Shown here: positions 47,455-58,830 of the stretch, piece by piece
Layout of the letters: every line of letters begins with the position of its first letter
Position numbering within the stretch: the first letter of the stretch is position 1
NCBI GenBank assembly: GCA_030765045.1
Contig: CM060967.1
Coordinates: 150,293,751-150,357,750, forward strand
Source: Tenodera sinensis
Lineage: Eukaryota > Arthropoda > Insecta > Mantodea > Mantidae
Reading direction: 5' to 3'
Length of the DNA: 64,000 nucleotides
Notes under the pieces: generated by a model
The model's input: the letters and a program-made list of their open reading frames with translations, nothing else
What the model was told of the DNA's origin: nothing
The model's database searches: none
Position numbers and translations under genes: made by a program

Positions 47455-47610
47455 CTACATACGGCACTGCAGGTGGTGACACTGATGATACACGGAATGG
47501 AGATGGAACACCGATGGAATGAGATGGTGGGGGAAACCGTAAAACCGGGAGTAAACCCGCCCCAGCGCCGTTTCGTCAGCACGAATGCCACATGCGGTTG
47601 CCTGGAATCG
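47455..47610 (-). mobile_element. tRNA-derived SINE, family B (subfamily I), 5' truncated
   Basis: The tail (CGGCACTGCAGGTGGTGACA on the plus strand) and body match 9477-9640. The B box GGATTCGATTCCAGG remains (minus strand, near 47608), but the A box has been cut off at the junction with the next SINE segment. Confidence 0.7.
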
Positions 47611-47627
47611 AATCCGGGACGAAGAGT

Positions 47628-47755
47628 GAGAAAAAGGACGATATAAAATGCAGGCGAAACGCATGAATGGAAACGTGATGGAGTAGTTGGTGGATTGAGT
47701 GGCGGGGGAAACCGGAGAATCTAGAGAAATCCCTCCCAGATGCCGCTACGGGTCC
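47628..47755 (-). mobile_element. tRNA-derived SINE, family B (subfamily II), 3' part
   Basis: On the minus strand the words GGTTTCCCCCGCCACTCA, CCACCAACTACTCCATCAC, TTTCGCCTGCATTTTATATC and CTTTTTCTCACTCTTC match the body of the SINE at 60747-60975. The head is missing. It abuts the subfamily I copy in the same orientation, suggesting a SINE inserted into a SINE or a dimer. Confidence 0.7.
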
Positions 47756-48369
47756 CTGTCATTCTATACCTAATTGTAAATATTACGGGAAAATGTGGAA
47801 GAAAATGCCTAGTTGCAAAGTTATTAAATCATTTTCATATGGTGTGATCGTATACAAAAAAATGGAGATCTCTTAAATATTATCCCAACTTTCAACTATT
47901 ATGCTGTTTATAAGAAGCTAAAAGTCTCCACTTGGAAAATATCATTTATAACAATTAAACAGTAATTGCCAAAGGACGCCTTTGTACTGTGACTCCACTG
48001 ACAGTCCGAGATTAATGCACCACTGCGTGGGGATTTGTACTGAAGTGAGTGGAAAATAATAGGTGTGAGATATATGGGTTGATGATATTAAAGTTCCAAA
48101 ACCTCATAGTTGATAACGAAGTATTAATTCAGAAAATTAATAATTTAAAACATATTTTGAAAATACAACAGTTAGAATAATAATCTTCAATAAAAATGAA
48201 CGGAGAAGGATAGACTCCAAATTTAAGAATTGGGTTGTAACGGTTTTGGTAACGTCACCTCAGTTCAGAGCAGCAAGTTTAGAACTCGGAATAGGGTGAA
48301 AGAATTGTGATGTTAACTTCGATAGACTAGAGTGAGTGCTGCTGTGAGAAAGACGCTTAAATATTAGTG

Positions 48370-48717
48370 ATGGCAGTACCAACTTTATTATATGGCTGTG
48401 AATCTTGGATTCTAACCAAAAATCTCGAGAAACGAATAGAAGCAAGTGAGATGAAAATCCTTACATACGTTGCTGGATGTCATTCTTAGATACAAGAAGA
48501 AATTAAGATATTACAATGAACTAAAAATAGACATCACTATAAAGTACATAAAAAGTTAACAAAAATGGAAAGACCATATAAATAACATGCCAGTCACACG
48601 AATTACAAAAGCAATAAGGATCTATAGTCCAATACGAAGGAGGCCAATACGGAAACCAGTAAAACGATGGTGAGAACAATTTGATGGGTGTGGAACGGAC
48701 CAAAAGATCTAAACTTT
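48370..48717 (+). pseudogene. non-LTR retrotransposon ORF2, C-terminal relic
   Basis: One frame opens with MAVPTLLYGCESWILTK and reads to a stop at 48487-48489, passing EMKILTYVAGCHS. A shifted frame then continues with YNELKID, WKDHINNMPVTRITKAIRIY and RKPVKRW, then EQFDGCGTDQK, with three or more internal stops. This order (L-L-Y-G-x-E-S-W, then H-I-N-R-M-P, then R-P-x-K-R-W, then G-T-D-Q) is what I know from the region after the reverse-transcriptase domain of common insect LINEs. The clade (RTE, jockey or other) is not decided. The catalytic part is absent: the insertion is 5' truncated, as is usual for LINEs. Confidence 0.75.
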
Positions 48718-48784
48718 GAAGAAGGTGATGAAGATTTTTTTTTTTATTTTTTAACCAACTACAGATGATTATGATTAAGGCCGG

Positions 48785-48870
48785 AGGGATGTGCGCTTGC
48801 ATTCGGTACGAGTTAGCTGGACGAAGAGCATGAATGACGTTAGAAGTACAGTACGGTCATCAAACATGCA
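48785..48870. repeat. family J repeat, copy 2
   Basis: GTTAGCTGGACGAAGAGCAT with GAATGACGTTAGAAGTA matches about 33090-33130. It is short and of unknown class. Confidence 0.4.
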
Positions 48871-51694
48871 AACAACTGCCACTAGAATCAAGAGTCAAAA
48901 TCAACATAAAGTAGCTCTCTGCGAACTAGTGAAGCATTGCCTTGCAAATTATGAAGACGAGAATAAGACGCCAATAGGTACTGGGATAGAAGCCGTCACG
49001 TATTATACGGTGCATTACAATGAAATTATAAATGTTTTTAGCGCTCTTGTGATGCAGATTCATCTGCTATTGTAACTGCAAAGTCTCTGATCTCGTATGA
49101 GCTATCTGAAAAATCTTCAGTTCATATCCAACAATTTTGCAGTGTTGCCCAAAGCTATTAAACAATTATGCTCATGCATAATAGAAGAATCAGGTTAAAT
49201 TCTAGAAAGTTTTAAACAAAAATATTGGTTATGAAGCTATGTGTGAAATTCTGAAAATGAGTAAGAAGGTGAGAAGAGTGAAATTCTTTACATTTGTACC
49301 TCTGGCATAAGAGAGAAAAGAACGTTCTTCACTGTTTCAGGAATGGCGTCAAAATTTCATGTTTAATAATTTGGAATATACCTTGTAAGCCAGTGTGACG
49401 CACTCTGTGACGATATTATAGTTAATAAATAGTGGCATGTATAAGCATTTAAGTGCAGTTCCAGAATGCATAGTTTATGATGCTTGTAGGTTGTGCTGCA
49501 GCGAGGCGCTTTCCATGGTCAGGCTGTGCCTACCTGCAGTTGTTTACATGCCCGAGCCATAGCAGTAAAGTCCATGTGCAGTATGCCTATGAAAAAACGC
49601 ACACGCCTCCAGTCTTTAATGATGAATCAAAATATAGAAGGCTATGTTAGATAAGTCAGATTGGGTTGGTTTTGACACATGTTAAGGGTGAAGGAGCAGA
49701 GTTTAGTTAAAAGTTAGACAAATGGAAATCTGTAGGAGGAAGAGCAGTTAGCGAGATGTGAAAATGTAAGACAAAGAAACTGAAAGTGACAAATTTGAAC
49801 ATGGCAAAAGACAGAAAAAGTTAAGAGGATTGTTGAGAGGGCCAAAACGTTCACTTTTGAAGTTGTGGTACCTGAGGATGATGAATGAGAAAATGTGCAT
49901 TGAAGGTTTATCTAAATTAACAAGGAGATGAAAAAAATTGTAAGAATAGTTACTAGAAGATTGAATGCAGATACTCATGTGAATGCAACACATGGGATGC
50001 TTTGTTTTTAATTTTTTATGTACATTCTCTCCCTTTATTTGCAAAATAACCCTGACAAGAATTCTCACAAAGTAAAACTGCTTCTACAGTGTCAGTAATA
50101 ATTGTACATACCTCGCTGTTTCCAATGTTTACCTTGGTGGTTCTGTGTCAAAGTTGAAGTCCCTGTTGAACTAAAACACTTGAGAGATGGAGTCGCTCCT
50201 TGCTGACGTAGTGAAGAAAAGAAGAGATGTGGGCGTTGTAAACCCAGCATGGGAGTCTTACACACCCCTGTTTGTCTGGAAACAAATAAGAGGGAATGAG
50301 AGAGCTTGTTTACACTGAAAGTGCTTGCTTGCTTGCTTGTTCCTCTTCTCTGTGCCGGCTTTGATTCTTTTCTGCACACACTCGCACACATACACACCCT
50401 GCTGCTTTAAAATTTGTTCCAATTTCCTGAAATTCTTCTGAATATAAATAAAAGAAAACATCCTATGTACCAGGTGCGAGGGGAAGTTAGTTCATTTCTG
50501 GTGTATTAATCTTACAAATAGCAAGGCTCTCATCGGTAGTATATTTATGGATAGTGCAAAGTGTGTGCAGTAAACTGAAATACAGCTAGTCCAAGTAACA
50601 TGCATATTTCTGGGTGTAAAAGTTGAAGATACAATATCCCCTTGCCTTGACGGACTTCCTCATCCCACTGCCTTTTAGAGTGCCAAGTGGTTGTGTTGTC
50701 ACGTCTTTTGCTTCGGTGTAGAATATTTAACAACACTTTCAGAGCACAAATGTAACCGACTTAACAACAGAAGTGTTTTTTACTATGAGTATATTGAGAG
50801 AACCCTCTCTAATAGCTCGCCATTTACAACTTCTTGCAATGTCGGCGTTAATGAATGGCTGCTACTATACATGATCGGAGGGCACTGGGATCGGGGAAGA
50901 GATTGACGCGTGAACCTTGACCCCTGGAGGAAGCGATGGTGGGAGAGACCCAAAGGGCGACTAGCGCGTTTCTACAGTTTCCAATTCGAACGCATCAAAT
51001 GTCACCCTGCACATCCCAGCACTCTTCCCTGGTTGGGATCCATGTAGAAGTAGGTTCTGACTGGGCAATCGAAGCTTATGACCGCTAAGAAAGAGCACAC
51101 ATGCACCTCCCAACCGCAAACCGTCGCCTGGACAATGAACGTATCGGTGACGTACGTGGGCTGCGTGCAACTTTGGTACTACTCGGATAAAGTCGGGTTA
51201 AGTCGCTCCATTGAAGGGCACATGCCATTACCACTCTGCGCATTATACTTTCCGGTCTTGCTGTCTACTCTCCGTCCATTTATTCATTGCAATATGCACT
51301 CCTCGAGACGTTGTTAGATACTGGAGCTCCTAATGCCCTGCAACAGGCGTAACGGTACGCTACGTTGCCTTTACGAAAAGAGTTATTGTGCGATCATCAT
51401 GAAGAAAATGCTATATCAGTGTAAATGGCTATATCTGTCCTTAAATTTTCACTATTAAGGAAAACGTATTAACTTCTAATGAGGATTTGCTAAATGAAGT
51501 ATAGAAATTTGATATCTTTACGCTCATTTTTCTGAAACAAGTTGAAGCAGACAAAAGCTTTATTATGAAGAAATTCTGCCCCATGCCAGTGCATAAGTAA
51601 ATTTAATTGCCAAATTATAATTTTTTTGTACTAAACATGTGTTTTTCCTCTGTGGAGAAAATCAGCGAACATTAGTTTCTATAGTCCTTTTGTA

Positions 51695-51695
<1 letters not shown>
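48871..51695. other. unassigned sequence
   Basis: No gene recognised in 2.8 kb. A weak complement match to the family A left end lies at about 49935-50005 (complement of CCCATGTGTTGCATTCACAT). The part at 50880-51330 is less A+T-rich but shows no coding or repeat signature I can name. Confidence 0.35.

Positions 51696-51731
<36 letters not shown>
51696..51731. repeat. poly-A run, 36 bases
   Basis: Perfect A run after GTAC. It could be the tail of an unrecognised plus-strand retroposon; the upstream 200 bp show no family. Confidence 0.95.
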
Positions 51732-51735
<4 letters not shown>

Positions 51736-51903
51736 TCATTACAATTCATAATATAAATATTTCATTGCATGCAGTAGTTGATCTCATGCAAGTGTGCCAA
51801 ATTGTAACCTTGCATCATTTACAGTTTTTGAAAGAAAGGAATACATGTTTGGAAAAATTTAGTTTTTATTTAAATGTGAATTCGAAGCTCTAACTAATAT
51901 TAG

Positions 51904-52491
51904 TGTATTTCTTGAGAGCGGTCATTAGCTGCAAGATGTTTCCCTACAGACTTAATATCCTCTGTCTTTCTACCTGGGACCTTTAGACGAAGCCTGCAAT
52001 GTCCTTTCTGCTGATAATACACGTTGAGGTGCTAAGAGCGCAACTCGTATCCCAATATCCATTTAAGGGGAAATAAAAAATGTTATCCGCGTAAGTTAAT
52101 TCTACTAGTTTCATTACATATTATCTGTGAAATTATTTAATAATGCACAATAGTGAAGCTGTTATAGGATGCAGTTCCATGCCTTCAAACCACATTATCT
52201 ATTTTTGTGCTCTAAGTTTTGTTTACCTTTTAATCAACAATTATCAACTACTATTAAATCTTTTCACTTAATATAAATACTGGAGCTAAATTAATGTGAA
52301 TCAGACATTTAAACGTTTACGAAAGGTTCAGTGGACATCGAATCGTGGCGAGTGCAGTTCAGTGTGGATTATGACCCGGTAGTGACAGTTCAGTACGATT
52401 CGATTTGAAGGTTATGTTCTGTTGCTCTGAGTTCGTGTAACCGATTAGAACGCAAAGGAAGTTTAATTAGCTAGTATTCTCATTTGTTACA
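51904..52491 (+). mobile_element. LTR related to family 1, probable solo
   Basis: The 3' part (GTTCTGTTGCTCTGAGTTCG, CCGATTAGAACGCAAAGGAA, CTCATTTGTTACA) matches the R-U5 end of the family 1 LTRs. A TATA-like AATATAAATAC lies near 52270. The right end is at 52491. A left end at 51904 is proposed only because TTAG flanks both sides (51900-51903 and 52492-52495); the first 300 bases do not resemble the other family 1 copies, so this may be a subfamily with a different U3 or a wrong boundary. AATAAA is lost. Confidence 0.55.
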
Positions 52492-52649
52492 TTAGTAATG
52501 GGTTATTATAATTTATTTATTATTAGTAAGAGGATTAGTTTCCTCCACTTAAGGCTTATTTTTGTTTCTTATAAAAAGCTAAGTCTATGTAGTAATATTA
52601 CCTGGTTGGTCATCTAGTTGTAATTATACCTTATTTTTCATAACAATCT

Positions 52650-52725
52650 GTGTCTATTCTTGGAGGATGCGGAACCTAAATACTAAGTGTGGTATTTAAT
52701 TTACCTTTCGTTTTGGAGTTCTACG
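52650..52725 (+). mobile_element. family A fragment
   Basis: TATTCTTGGAGGATGCGGAA and TACTAAGTGTGGTATTTAAT, then TTTCGTTTTGGAGTT, match the module just before the CA tract of family A. Truncated on both sides. Confidence 0.5.
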
Positions 52726-53228
52726 TTCATATTAGGATTACCGGCAGTATTGGTAGCATTGCTAGTCGAAACATGATACAAAATACAACAAATTAAGAAA
52801 TTAAATGACAAATTCAAACAATGGACACCAAAAACTGTGAACATACGATTGGTCACTGTGATCAAAATAACAATTGTACTATTTGTTTCAAAATAACATT
52901 ACTCGTGATCACTATCAGTGTCTTCGAGCAGAACTGTAATATACTTGTCCAAATGTTTTTGAAAGCACTAATATTCCGTAGGTTAAGCGGTCCTTTATAT
53001 ATCTTCTATCAGTTTTGAGAAGGTTCAAAGTTCAACGCTTCCAATTCTAGAGGGATCTAGTAAAACATGATCAAAATACGTAGACAACACGATCGATATG
53101 AGGGAACGCTCGATAGATATGCAACACACCTAACGCACAGATAATGTGGGTAGGTTTTAAACTGACCAATTCTACCAGGAAAACTACCATACCCTACACT
53201 TACTTATGATAGTTTACGGTAGTCTACG

Positions 53229-53357
53229 TATTTCAATAGATTCAACGGTTTTGTGTATATTAAATTTTAAAAACCCACAATTTATTGCAACAAAAAGGCA
53301 ATAAATTGTGCGCTCTTTTAAATTTAATGTACACAAAAGCCGTAATCTATTGAAATA
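53229..53357. repeat. 129-bp foldback (hairpin) sequence
   Basis: Arms 53229-53288 and 53298-53357 are inverted copies of each other, about 60 bp each and roughly 85-90% matching. They are separated by a 9-base loop (AACAAAAAG). The outer ends read TATTTCAATAGATT and its complement. It encodes nothing. It could be a foldback MITE or, if transcribed, a long hairpin RNA able to feed small-RNA pathways. No second copy was found in the window and no target duplication is obvious. Confidence 0.85.
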
Positions 53358-53583
53358 AGCCAAACGAAAAAGTTTTCCCTTATTCAATTTTCTATGAATG
53401 TAGTCATAAATCAGGAACCTTCAATCAATAATAATTCAGCCAGGTGATGATACATTTTTTGATAAAAGTATTTTTTCTAGAAAACTATAAACTTTTCAAC
53501 ATGTTGGTATTAGACTTTCTTGTTATTCACAACATGAGAAATTCACTGTTAAAGTCTGGTGGATCATTTCACTTCCACTCTGT

Positions 53584-54121
<538 letters not shown>

Positions 54122-54639
54122 GAAAACTCCAGCCGCAAAGTGTGTGGAAGATAAAAGCCTGAGATAGTATCGACACGTATAGTTTATAATAATGATAACA
54201 CGATATCTAATGGAATGTGTCGGGGTTGGTAACAACAGAAACCGGAGTAAATGGATGTTCCAGTTTTCTGTTTGAAGTGGCAGATAACCCAGTTTGTCTG
54301 TGGTGACCTAGCAACGTGCCACAGAAGATTAGATTTGATACAATCCCGGATCAAATATCTCCTCATAATGATTATCGTTTGTTTTGCTGTAATCCGGTTC
54401 TGCAAAACCAATTTCATGCCAGTAAATAAACATGTTTTAACTTTGCCAACTGTATTATTTAATGTGAACTGCCGGCTTTACGGGAGAGCAGCGGCCGTGC
54501 CAGTCACGCTGTGATGATGACGACCGATTTATCCTTCTTTGCAAATAATATCCTGCTGCAGTGTTGCGAACCTCGCTACAGATGGAACAAAATTCCGCTA
54601 CGTTCTGCTACAAAAGTAACGTGTTATATCATTACTATT

Positions 54640-54730
54640 AATTCGTAGATGAAGACCCAGTGTGTTACAGTCAGTTACTTTCTCTACTATTGTGCAAATT
54701 ATTCTTAGAAACTTATTCTACTTATTCCAA
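54640..54730 (+). mobile_element. family A left-end fragment
   Basis: GTGTGTTACAGTCAGTTAC, CTTTCTCTACTATTGTGCAA, then ATTCTTAGAAACTTATTC, match the left terminus region of family A. Truncated after about 90 bp. Confidence 0.55.
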
Positions 54731-55304
54731 GCATTAATACTTATCACAGTTGATAAACCTAACACTATCACTGAGTCTTCTGTGCACTCCGTGTTTTTAA
54801 TATCATCAAATATACCATGATTGTGGCTAAGAGAACGCACATTGACCATCTTGACCATCTTGACCATTTTCAATTCAAAGGATTTCCTAAGATTAAAGTT
54901 ACAGCTAGTTTGTTTTTAACATAAAGGCAAACGAATGGTAGGAACAACTGAAAACATTATTTTAACAAATAATAAATGGAAGTTGAACTTTAAATGAAAC
55001 AGACTTACGTATTTGGTTGAATGGTAGTCTCTCAAAGTTCCATGTACTGATAGACAGCTTCCAAAATATATATTTAATTGCCTTAATACAGATTTTTACG
55101 TTCCTAATTGAATCTAACCGAAACTTTCAGTTATATCTTGCGAAAACCGCATTCAATTTTTTACATCGTGGTAACAAGTGCTTTCCATAAAAAGAAGGAA
55201 AGGAAAGAAAAGTAAAAGAGCTTGAAACTTCAATTAATAACAAGCAATAACTCGGAAATGGTGAAGTAATATGGAAAATAAGTATTAAATTCTATGTTTT
55301 AACG
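54731..55304. other. unassigned AT-rich sequence
   Basis: Nothing recognised except a short triple repeat of TTGACCATC at about 54841-54868. Confidence 0.4.
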
Positions 55305-55683
55305 ATGTCTAAATTGTTTGTGTAGTACGATTTGTTCTACCTCTTACGCTTTGTCAGTTATGTAGAAGTCATAGCGAGTAAAGAGGACTACATGGGCTAT
55401 AGCCAGAAATTTCAAGATATACATTTCATTTCCCATAAAAATATATAAAGTTTATTGCATTTTAATCAAAATCGTTGGAGCCATTTTTGAGAAAGTAAAA
55501 CATTTTTGACAATTTGACATGTAAGAGGTAGTTTAGAGTGGAGAAATTTTCTTCGAAATTTTGTGTCGCATTCTTGAAGAATATTAAACTTCAATACTAA
55601 GTTTCAATTTTAACAGACCTTTCGAGTTATGCTATTCATGGACAGGTGCACACACACACACATGCACACACACATACACACAT

Positions 55684-55731
<48 letters not shown>

Positions 55732-55800
55732 GTTTTTGTAAAACTTCTTTTTTTGGGCGTGAGATTCAGGGGGCCTCAAACCATTTATATTTCTTGGTAA
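55305..55800 (+). mobile_element. family A repeat with CA and GA arrays
   Basis: Words ACGATTTGTTCTACCTCTTA, GGGCTATAGCCAGAAATTTC, TTTTAATCAAAATCGTTGGA, GTAAGAGGTAGTTTAGAG and TTTCGAGTTATGCTATTCAT lead into CA (55649-55691) then GA (55692-55730). The start of the 3' module, TTCAGGGGGCCTCAAACCA, follows. Both ends are truncated. Confidence 0.8.
55649..55730. repeat. compound microsatellite (CA)n-(GA)n
   Basis: Imperfect CA tract with TA interruptions followed by about 19 perfect GA units, inside a family A copy. Confidence 0.95.
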
Positions 55801-56184
55801 CACAAATAAATCAACCTACTAATTAAAGTGGAACTTAGATTCTTTTAGATTCTACTTGTCTTTCTGGTTTTCAGACTGCTTCTAAATTTCACCTATTTGT
55901 TCCACCCAAAATAGGATTACGTTCTCTGCAATTTTCTTTTGCACTGCTTTCTTTAAGTCTTGTCAACATTTACATAAAATATCTTCTCTTAACCATTTAT
56001 GCGAAAACATCTGTTTTATCACTTTTTTGTCAACGTTCAGCAGTTATACGCGATATTCTATTTTTGTTTTAGGGATGGAGTACCCTTTATCGCTCATATA
56101 ATAGGTAATACTTAAAGTAACTCACTAATGTGATCTAACTCGATGCTTGTCACTGTGATAATTGATGGGAAGAAAGGGCAGTGA

Positions 56185-56390
56185 TGTGGGTATGATTGTT
56201 GGCTCGATACTGGTCTACTGATCACAAGGTGCGGGTTCAAATCCAGCCCAAAAGGATGATTTTTAAGTGTGCTTAAAAGCGACAACCCCATGTCACTTAC
56301 TGGCATGCAAAAGAATCCTGAGGGAACAAATTCTGGCTCACCGATGGCAATAATATGATCCTGACAATTGACAGTGTCGTTAACAAGCAA
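56185..56390 (+). mobile_element. tRNA-derived SINE, family G
   Basis: An A-box-like TGGGTATGATTGTTGGCTCG and a B box GGTTCAAATCC (56233-56243) are followed by a body with GTGCTTAAAAGCGACAACCC and CATGCAAAAGAATCCTGAGG. The spacing is tRNA-like and the anticodon arm is decayed. Single copy in the window. Confidence 0.65.
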
Positions 56391-56640
56391 TATAGATATA
56401 TCTCATTGCATGAATATTAGCGGTTAAGAAACTTGATCCCTTAGACATATATTATGAATGGATAGGACTTTTTTCTTTCAACCTCCGATGGGACTACCAG
56501 GTGGTCCTAGAAGCGATGTCCTCTTGCCACTATCAGAATCAGTGCTAAGGTGAACTGGTCAGTAAAAGTTTGGCTACGGCTATTACTATAGGCACCGTCA
56601 CCAAGTGCAAGTTATGCAATACAGGAAGAGAGAACAATAT

Positions 56641-57232
56641 TGTGACGCCGGTCGCGGCACACAACAAAGCACGGTCGAGATTAAGCTACCACATACCAGC
56701 ACGGCGCATATCAAAGGCGCTCAACGTTAAGCTGTCTCACACCAGTCATCCGAGCAAACACTTGACAACAATCAGAGTTGCAGAACCAAACGAGATTTCT
56801 GAGATTATTCGCGAAGTGTCTGGCGTCGGCGTACTTGTAGAGGTTCTAGTAAAGCTGAAGTTCGGTATTGCGTCATCCTCGCTATATAAGGGCGACGAGA
56901 GCTAGTTGGTTGTTACAGGCAGCAGGTAATTTTTAGTGTGAGTATGGGGGGGGGGGGGTGTCAGTTGCGTGTGTAGGGTTGTCGTGAGAGAACTATCGCG
57001 TTGAAAGGAAGATGGCGAAGCAGTTGATGAGTGTTGAGTGATGTATCGTGAGAGTTAGATTTGTGAGACAAAGGGTGAACTGAAAGACAGAAAATTGTGA
57101 GTTAAGACAACAGCTTTGTGTTGTAATATCACGGACTGAAGTCTGTGTTGGCAAAAAGAAAAGGATTGTATTTGGGCAAATGTTTTGGAGGAGAAAAAAT
57201 GGAGGAAAACAAATGACTGTCATTTTGTCACG
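56641..57232 (+). mobile_element. solo LTR, family 2, second copy
   Basis: It starts TGTGACGCCGG and ends GTCAC plus one base; ATAT lies on both sides (56637-56640 and 57233-57236). The last base would be a mutated A. It contains TATATAAG (56883-56890) about 240 bp from the 5' end, a G run at 56946-56958, and a 3' half matching 21390-21639 (GAGTGTTGAGTGATGTATCG, TTGTAATATCACGG, GGGCAAATGTTTTGGAG). A 111-codon frame (56570-56905) runs from outside the LTR into U3 and is not a gene. No internal region adjoins. Confidence 0.75.
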
Positions 57233-57299
57233 ATATAGTCGTAATGCATCGCAGAATGAGCCGTGTATGGTGAGAACTTTGAGTGATGACGTGGTGCAG

Positions 57300-58660
57300 G
57301 GAATTTAGAGTTAACCAATGAGTTGTTCGTGATGAAAAGTGTGACACCCTCCCTACTGTCCAGACCTAGCACTAAGTGATTTTACTTACAGTTTAAAAGC
57401 TTTTTGGCGGGGGGACAATACATTTACTTGAATAATCTTAAGTAGACCTTGCAGACTGGCTGCAACACATCATATGTTTTAAAATTAAAGTTTACAAACG
57501 TCGTTACATTTTTATTTATTTATTTATTTATTTTTTTATTTTATTTATTATTATTTTTTTCCGTTTTTCGCCATAATGGCTGCTATAAGGTGAAATTTTG
57601 GTACAATTAGCGGCATTCCACTACGGTTGGCAACAATGTCCTACTGCAGTGTGATGTGCTAACTGGACTGCATCATATTGTGTACAGTTCCCCCAGTTAA
57701 TTAAATGGCAACGTGAAGCAATGTTTCCGACTATAAACCAATACTCGGCCAGCTTAAAGCTTCACTGTTTGTAGCTGTGTGTGGACAGGTAAGGCTATTC
57801 CGACTGCAAAGGGGATACCCAAACGAACCGTTCAACCTACAGATAAACATAAACACGTTGTTCAAAGAGGTTTGCTGTTCTACTTCCTTTCCAAAAAATT
57901 TATATAAAAAAGTACATATTTACTATGTGCATTATCTTCTTTTATCTGGTTCAGCTTCATATTTTTCGAGAATGCAGGATCAGAAGATGGTAATTAGTAC
58001 GTTTCGGCAGAACAGTGGTATACGTATTGTATAGTGGATTTCTCTCTGGCACTAGGATGGCCGACTGGCGCCCCTTATTGGAGGGTGCTCTCTTAAGTGC
58101 CATAATTGAATTAATTCTGGAGTAATTAGGGATCCCATACCTACTAGCGCGCTTCTTCGACGTCTGTAATCACCCTTTATGTCATGTAAGGTACAATTGG
58201 GCCGACTGAGATGTCCAGTGGCTGGAGGTTCCCCCCGTCTGCTATTCCTTCAAGCATATGCTTTTCCGAAAATTCGAACGTTAAAAACGGCAGGATGACG
58301 AGTGGCATTACGCCCAAACATAGATAGAAACGTTTCGGTTAAGCAATAAATGCCAATTATGAATTTGCCTAGAGAGTGCTAGGCAAAGTAAAATTTCGTG
58401 GTTTGTCAGCGGGATCCCTTCGCAGTGGTATGACATATACAGGATGGGTGGAAAGTTACAAGCTATTGAAGTTGACACATAACTTTTATGTTTGCAGAGA
58501 TGTTTATTTGAAATTAATACAGTACGTACACTATTATACGGGAATACGACTGCATATCTTAAAATTCGATGTAGACACCTGTGGCGTCGATTAATCTGCT
58601 CAAATGATCTGGAATGGTATCCACAGGTTTCTGAAGGAAGTTGTGGGTATGTTGGTAAGA
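57300..58660. other. unassigned sequence with a TTTA-rich tract
   Basis: A (TTTA)n run lies at about 57508-57534. At 58430-58660 a block starting ACAGGATGGGTGGAAAGTTA resembles the way some mariner ends begin, but no matching inverted end was found. No gene recognised. Confidence 0.35.
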
Positions 58661-58663
58661 ACT

Positions 58664-58830
58664 TCCCGTACAAAGAGAACAGAATTGGAAAGCTTTAAAA
58701 GATTTGACTATCGCTCAAAGCCTCCTGTATACCCATATTCCTGTTGCACGTGCAAGAAAACGAGCAATATCCTAGTTTCTGCAAATGTTTATCTCAACTA
58801 GTACGAAGAAGATAGAAGAATAATGTTCTA
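58664..58830 (-). mobile_element. family A repeat, left part
   Basis: On the minus strand the words TAGTTGAGATAAACATTTGC, CTTGCACGTGCAACAGGAAT and GGCTTTGAGCGATAGTCAAA, with the complement of GAAAGCTTTAAAAGATTTG, match the left modules of family A (compare 8060-8240). The terminus itself is lost. Confidence 0.7.

Noticed and set aside
56570..56905. 111-codon plus-strand frame as a gene
   Set aside because: It begins in flanking DNA and runs into the U3 of a solo LTR; the homologous LTR has no corresponding frame.
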